DNA of 10,815 bases from M3 sp045133615 (lineage in GTDB: Bacteria; Bacteroidota; Bacteroidia; Bacteroidales; Muribaculaceae): positions 1 through 10,815 of the forward strand of contig JBGUUQ010000090.1 of the NCBI GenBank assembly GCA_045133615.1. Reading direction: 5' to 3'. Made by a program: the position numbers and the translations under genes. Under the pieces are notes generated by a model. It was not told the origin of the DNA and did no database searches. It saw only the letters and a program-made list of their open reading frames with translations. Of the stretch, positions 7,103 to 10,815 are shown in pieces; the stretch's first letter is position 1; every line of letters begins with the position of its first letter.

Positions 7103-10100
7103 ATGAGCATATACTCAAGTGCGGTGAAACGTCCTATTATGACAACGCTCTGTTTCGTTGCCATCACCATCATGGGGCTTTTCTCGCTTTCAACACTACC
7201 CATCGACCTCTTCCCCGATATTGAGACTAATACCATCATGGTAATGACCTCATATCCCGGGGCAAGTGCTCAAGATATCGAGCAAAACGTTACTCGTCCG
7301 CTCGAAAATACCCTCAACTCAGTGGAACACCTCAAACACATCACATCGAAATCGCGCGAAAACATTTCGGTGATCACACTTGAGTTTGAGTTTGGTTACG
7401 ATATCGATGCGCTCACCAATGATGTGCGCGACAAACTGGATATGGTGGAGAGTGCCCTGCCCGATGATGCCGAAAACCCCATCATCTTCAAGTTTAGCAC
7501 CGACATGATTCCTATCTTGATGCTTTCGGTGCAAGCCGATGAAAGTATGCCGGGGCTTTACAAAATTCTCGACGACGCTGTGGCCAACCCATTGGCTCGT
7601 GTCGACGGTGTCGGTTCGGTGTCAATCTCAGGTGCACCAAAACGCGAAATCCACATCTATGTCGACCCGATTAAACTTGAAGCTTATAACCTCACTATCG
7701 AAAGCATTTCGGCTATTGTTGCCGCCGAAAACCGTAACATTCCCGGTGGTTCATTCGACATCGGTAGCGACACTTATTCATTGCGTGTGCAAGGCGAGTT
7801 TGATTCGCCCGAACAGATGAGTAATATCGTTGTAGGCTCGCAAAACGGCAAAAACATCTTCCTCAAAGATGTGGCCCGCATCGACGACTCACTCGAAGAA
7901 CGCGCTCAACAAACTCACACCAACGGCAAGAAAGGTGCAATGATTATCATTCAAAAGCAATCGGGTGCCAACTCTGTTGAAATCTCAAACAAAGTGCTTG
8001 AGATGCTCCCTTCGCTACAAAAACGACTTCCTGCCGATGTAAAACTTGGTATCATCGTCGACACCTCTGACAATATCCGCAACACAATCAACTCTCTCGT
8101 TGAAACTGTGTTATATGCACTCCTCTTCGTGGTTATTGTGGTGTTTAGTTTCCTTGGTCGTTGGCGTGCTACAATGATTATCTGTATCACCATTCCTATC
8201 TCATTGATTGCGTCGTTTATCTACTTGGCAATGACAGGCACGAGTCTTAACATCATATCTCTATCGTCACTCTCTATTTCGATTGGTATGGTGGTCGACG
8301 ACGCCATTGTGGTACTTGAAAACGTAACAACACATATCGAGCGTGGTAGTGATCCTAAGCAGGCCGCTGTACATGGTACCAACGAGGTGGGTATATCGGT
8401 TATCGCCTCTACCCTCACCTTGATTGCGGTGTTCTTCCCATTGACACTCGTTACAGGTATGACAGGTGTATTGTTCCAACAACTCGGTTGGATGGTAACA
8501 ATCATGATGATTATCTCAACAACATGTGCATTGTCGCTCACTCCTATGCTTTGCTCTCAATTGCTTCGCAAAGATGTGAAACACGGCATCGTTTACAAGA
8601 TTTTCTTCACTCCTATCAATAAATTCCTCGATTTTATCGACTATGCTTATGGTCGCTCACTCGATTTCGTTGTACGCCACAAATTCTCAACAATTATCGT
8701 GTGTACGGCAATCTTTATTGCGTCAATCGGGTTATTGAAGTTTGTGGGAACCGAGTTCTTCCCCACTTCCGACGACGGTCGATTAGGTGTATCGCTTGAA
8801 CTCCCAATCGGTACTCGTGTGGAAATTGCCGACGAAGTTACCGCTCGACTTTCAGACGAATGGACAAAGAAATACCCCGAAATAAAAGTGTTGAACTACA
8901 CTACCGGACAAGCTTCGAGCGATAACACATTTGCATCGCTTCAAGACAATGGCTCACACATTGTGTCGATGAATATCAAGTTGTCCGATCCGGGAGAACG
9001 TGAACGTGGCATTGTGGAAATTGCCGAGCTTATGCGTCAAGACCTCAAAAATTACCCCGAATTCAAGAAAGCGCAAGTAAACGTTGGGGGTAGCCGTGGT
9101 AGTGGCATGAGTGGGCAAGCAACTATCGACTACGAAATCTATGGCTACGATTTTGAAGAAACCGACTCGGTGGCTCAACAACTCAAGAAAGTACTTCAAA
9201 ACACCAAAGGAACTGCCGATATTGTCATCTCTCGTTCCGACTATCAACCCGAATATCAAGTTGACTTCGACCGCGAGAAACTAGCTATTTATGGGTTAAA
9301 TCTTCAAACGGCAGCTGCATATGTGCGCAACCGCATCAATGGTAGCATTGCATCGCTCTATCGTGAAGACGGTGAAGAATACGACATTAAGGTGATGTAT
9401 GCACCCGAACACCGCACATCGGTGTCCGACATCGAAAACATTCTTATATATAGCTCTGCGGGTAATGCCGTACGCATCAAAGATGTGGGTACGGTAGTAG
9501 AACGCTTCTCTCCCCCAACTATCGAGCGTAAAGACCGTGAACGCATTATCACAGTGTCGGCCGTTGTATCGGGTGAAGTTCCAATGAACAAAGTAATCGA
9601 AACAACGAAAGCTGCTATCGACAAAATGGAATTACCAACCGGCATCGCTATCGAACTATCGGGTAGCTACGAAGACCAACAAGAATCGTTTGGCGACTTG
9701 ATGATGCTCGGACTCCTTATCATCATTTTGGTATATATCGTGATGGCGGCTCAATTTGAGTCATACTCATACCCAAGTATTATCATGACCTCAATACCAT
9801 TCGCATTTACCGGTATTTTTGGATTGCTATTCCTCACCGGGCACAACCTCAACGTTATGTCGATGATTGGTGGTATCATGTTGATTGGTATCGTGGTGAA
9901 AAACGGTATCGTGCTCATTGACTATATCACACTCAATCGTGAACGCGGATTATCGATTCGTCGCTCGGTTGTTGATGGTGGTGAATCACGTCTACGTCCT
10001 ATCGTGATGACAGCATTGACCACAATCCTCGGTATGGTACCGATGGCAGTGAGCACCGGTCAAGGTGCCGAAATGTGGCAACCAATGGGTGTGGCTGTGA

Positions 10101-10393
10101 TTGGCGGTTTGACATTCTCTACCCTTCTCACATTGTTCTATGTGCCTGCGATGTATTGTTTGTTTGCCGCATTTGGTGTAAAACGCACTCGCCGTGCGCT
10201 TCGCAAAGCTAAAGGCATCAAAAAGACTAAGAAAGCAAAGAAAAGTAAAGCTAAAAAGCAAAACGCAAAGAAAGAGAACAAACAAATAGAATCTCCCTCT
10301 GAAAATAACTCAACTATCATTATCGACGACAACAATGCCGACAATAATGATAACGAAACAAATGACCAACTACCTAACGACGAACAAAAATGA
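7103..10393 (+). CDS. RND efflux pump, HAE (drug/amphiphile) type, with long charged C-terminal tail
   Basis: This 1096-aa inner-membrane proton-driven transporter captures substrates from the periplasm and passes them through the adaptor to the outer-membrane factor. The usual plan is visible: TM1 at about 11-31, a first periplasmic porter/docking domain (32-330), TM2-TM6 (331-485), TM7 (about 530-548), a second periplasmic loop (549-863), and TM8-TM12 (864-1024). The proton relay is intact: the paired aspartates Asp399/Asp400 in GMVVDDAIVVLEN (TM4) and Lys933 in VKNGIVLID (TM10). The double Asp in TM4 places it with HAE transporters and not with the heavy-metal (CusA/CzcA) class. After TM12 an unusual cytoplasmic tail of about 70 residues runs from 1027: Arg/Lys-rich up to 1060, then Asn/Asp/Glu-rich to the end. 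The stop codon overlaps the next start (ATGA). The substrate cannot be inferred. Confidence 0.95.
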   Translation: MSIYSSAVKRPIMTTLCFVAITIMGLFSLSTLPIDLFPDIETNTIMVMTSYPGASAQDIEQNVTRPLENTLNSVEHLKHITSKSRENISVITLEFEFGYDIDALTNDVRDKLDMVESALPDDAENPIIFKFSTDMIPILMLSVQADESMPGLYKILDDAVANPLARVDGVGSVSISGAPKREIHIYVDPIKLEAYNLTIESISAIVAAENRNIPGGSFDIGSDTYSLRVQGEFDSPEQMSNIVVGSQNGKNIFLKDVARIDDSLEERAQQTHTNGKKGAMIIIQKQSGANSVEISNKVLEMLPSLQKRLPADVKLGIIVDTSDNIRNTINSLVETVLYALLFVVIVVFSFLGRWRATMIICITIPISLIASFIYLAMTGTSLNIISLSSLSISIGMVVDDAIVVLENVTTHIERGSDPKQAAVHGTNEVGISVIASTLTLIAVFFPLTLVTGMTGVLFQQLGWMVTIMMIISTTCALSLTPMLCSQLLRKDVKHGIVYKIFFTPINKFLDFIDYAYGRSLDFVVRHKFSTIIVCTAIFIASIGLLKFVGTEFFPTSDDGRLGVSLELPIGTRVEIADEVTARLSDEWTKKYPEIKVLNYTTGQASSDNTFASLQDNGSHIVSMNIKLSDPGERERGIVEIAELMRQDLKNYPEFKKAQVNVGGSRGSGMSGQATIDYEIYGYDFEETDSVAQQLKKVLQNTKGTADIVISRSDYQPEYQVDFDREKLAIYGLNLQTAAAYVRNRINGSIASLYREDGEEYDIKVMYAPEHRTSVSDIENILIYSSAGNAVRIKDVGTVVERFSPPTIERKDRERIITVSAVVSGEVPMNKVIETTKAAIDKMELPTGIAIELSGSYEDQQESFGDLMMLGLLIIILVYIVMAAQFESYSYPSIIMTSIPFAFTGIFGLLFLTGHNLNVMSMIGGIMLIGIVVKNGIVLIDYITLNRERGLSIRRSVVDGGESRLRPIVMTALTTILGMVPMAVSTGQGAEMWQPMGVAVIGGLTFSTLLTLFYVPAMYCLFAAFGVKRTRRALRKAKGIKKTKKAKKSKAKKQNAKKENKQIESPSENNSTIIIDDNNADNNDNETNDQLPNDEQK

Positions 10394-10683
10394 AATCGAT
10401 ATTAATAACATTTGACCAAGCATATTATGAGCGAATTGTCGACATGCTCGAGCGCAACAACTGCCGTGGATTCACTGCATGGCAAGAGGTGCAAGGGCGC
10501 GGCAGCATTAAAGGCGAGCCTCACTATGGCTCGCACGCTTGGCCCTCACTCGCTTCTGCAATTATTACCGTAGTAGAAGACAATAGAGTGGAAAGCGTGC
10601 TAAAAATTCTTCACGAAATGGATCTTGCGACGCCTAAACTTGGGCTTCGTGCATTCGTGTGGAATATCGAACAAACAATTTAA
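10390..10683 (+). CDS. small PII-like (PII/DUF3240-type) protein coupled to the RND pump
   Basis: This 97-aa soluble protein has no signal peptide or membrane segment. Its pattern fits the ferredoxin-like PII fold: strand 1 MKSILITF, helix 1 (10-22), strand 2 GFTAWQEVQGRG (27-38), a T-loop-like glycine-rich turn (36-55, containing GEPHYGSHAWP), strand 3 ASAIITVVED (55-64), helix 2 (65-77), and a last strand RAFVWNIE (87-94). The VQGRGSIKG segment resembles the VKGFGRQKG start of the PII T-loop. The canonical ATP-binding B-loop GDGK is replaced by LGLR (84-87), so nucleotide binding as in GlnB is doubtful. His45 and His49 suggest possible metal or anion binding. The ATG overlaps the pump's TGA by 4 nt, implying coupled translation and a role with the pump. 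From family knowledge, atypical PII proteins (PII-NG, DUF3240) are found beside metal RND pumps. The family call is by eye and the ligand is unknown. Confidence 0.65.
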   Translation: MKSILITFDQAYYERIVDMLERNNCRGFTAWQEVQGRGSIKGEPHYGSHAWPSLASAIITVVEDNRVESVLKILHEMDLATPKLGLRAFVWNIEQTI

Positions 10684-10692
10684 TGAAAAAAA

Positions 10693-10724
10693 TTTGCACG
10701 ATTACGAAAAGTTTTATACCTTTG
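10693..10724 (+). promoter_or_regulatory. promoter of tRNA-Leu, full Bacteroidetes consensus
   Basis: TTTG (10693-10696), a 20-nt spacer, then TACCTTTG (10717-10724) matches the Bacteroidetes sigma factor consensus TTTG-N19-21-TAnnTTTG. It is the best promoter in the window. It begins 9 bp after the stop codon of the preceding gene and places the transcript start a few bases before the tRNA 5' end. Confidence 0.85.
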
Positions 10725-10738
10725 CACACGTAATCATT

Positions 10739-10815
10739 GCGCACGTGGCGTAATTGGTAGCCGCGCTAGACTTAGGATCTAGTGTCGTGAGACGTGGGGG
10801 TTCGAGTCCCTTCGT
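10739..10815 (+). tRNA. tRNA-Leu (anticodon UAG), cut by the window edge
   Basis: The acceptor 5' strand GCGCACG (10739-10745) is followed by T8 and G9. The D-stem is GCG/CGC around a loop with GGTAG. The anticodon stem is CTAGA/TCTAG with the 7-nt loop CTTAGGA, giving anticodon TAG, which reads CUN leucine codons. An extended variable arm with GTC/GAC pairing makes it class II, as expected for leucine. The T-stem GGGGG/CCCTT (two G-T pairs) flanks TTCGAGT. The final CGT in the window pairs with the ACG end of the acceptor. The last four acceptor bases, discriminator and 3' end lie outside. Confidence 0.93.

Noticed and set aside
7103..10393. Heavy-metal (CusA/CzcA) RND pump, as suggested by the PII-like neighbour
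   Set aside because: TM4 carries the VVDDAIVVLEN signature of HAE pumps rather than the heavy-metal TM4 motif, and no Met or His clusters stand out in the periplasmic domains.

Overview
The window looks like a chromosomal segment of a member of the Bacteroidota, probably order Bacteroidales. The pointers are TAnnTTTG-type promoter elements upstream of genes, start codons without Shine-Dalgarno sequences, AT-rich intergenic DNA, and a Bacteroidetes-style efflux operon ordered outer-membrane factor, lipoprotein adaptor, RND pump. Genus cannot be read from the sequence.

Layout. Positions 1-493 contain no gene. They hold two G/C-containing hairpins, then a tandem duplication with a unit of about 127 nt whose two copies differ in the number of internal heptamers, and last the terminator of the gene that follows. 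A minus-strand gene (494-2788) encodes a malic enzyme fused to a phosphotransacetylase-like domain (MaeB type). A roughly 300-bp AT-rich region with divergent promoters separates it from a plus-strand ilvA (threonine ammonia-lyase with a C-terminal ACT domain), which ends at a strong hairpin terminator.

A four-gene plus-strand operon follows (4451-10683): a TolC-like outer-membrane factor, a lipoprotein periplasmic adaptor, a 1096-aa RND pump of the drug/amphiphile (HAE) type, and a 97-aa PII-like protein whose start codon overlaps the pump's stop codon (ATGA). The first three should form a tripartite efflux machine spanning both membranes. The fourth is a small cytosolic protein with the shape of a PII/DUF3240-like signalling subunit, and it probably senses something for the pump. 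The window ends inside a tRNA-Leu(UAG) gene with a textbook Bacteroidetes promoter that begins 9 bp after the operon's last stop codon.

Most of the window is ordinary housekeeping and efflux content. The points most worth a second look are the PII-like protein coupled to a non-metal-type RND pump, the long charge-segregated cytoplasmic tail on that pump, and the tandem intergenic repeat with a variable heptamer array.
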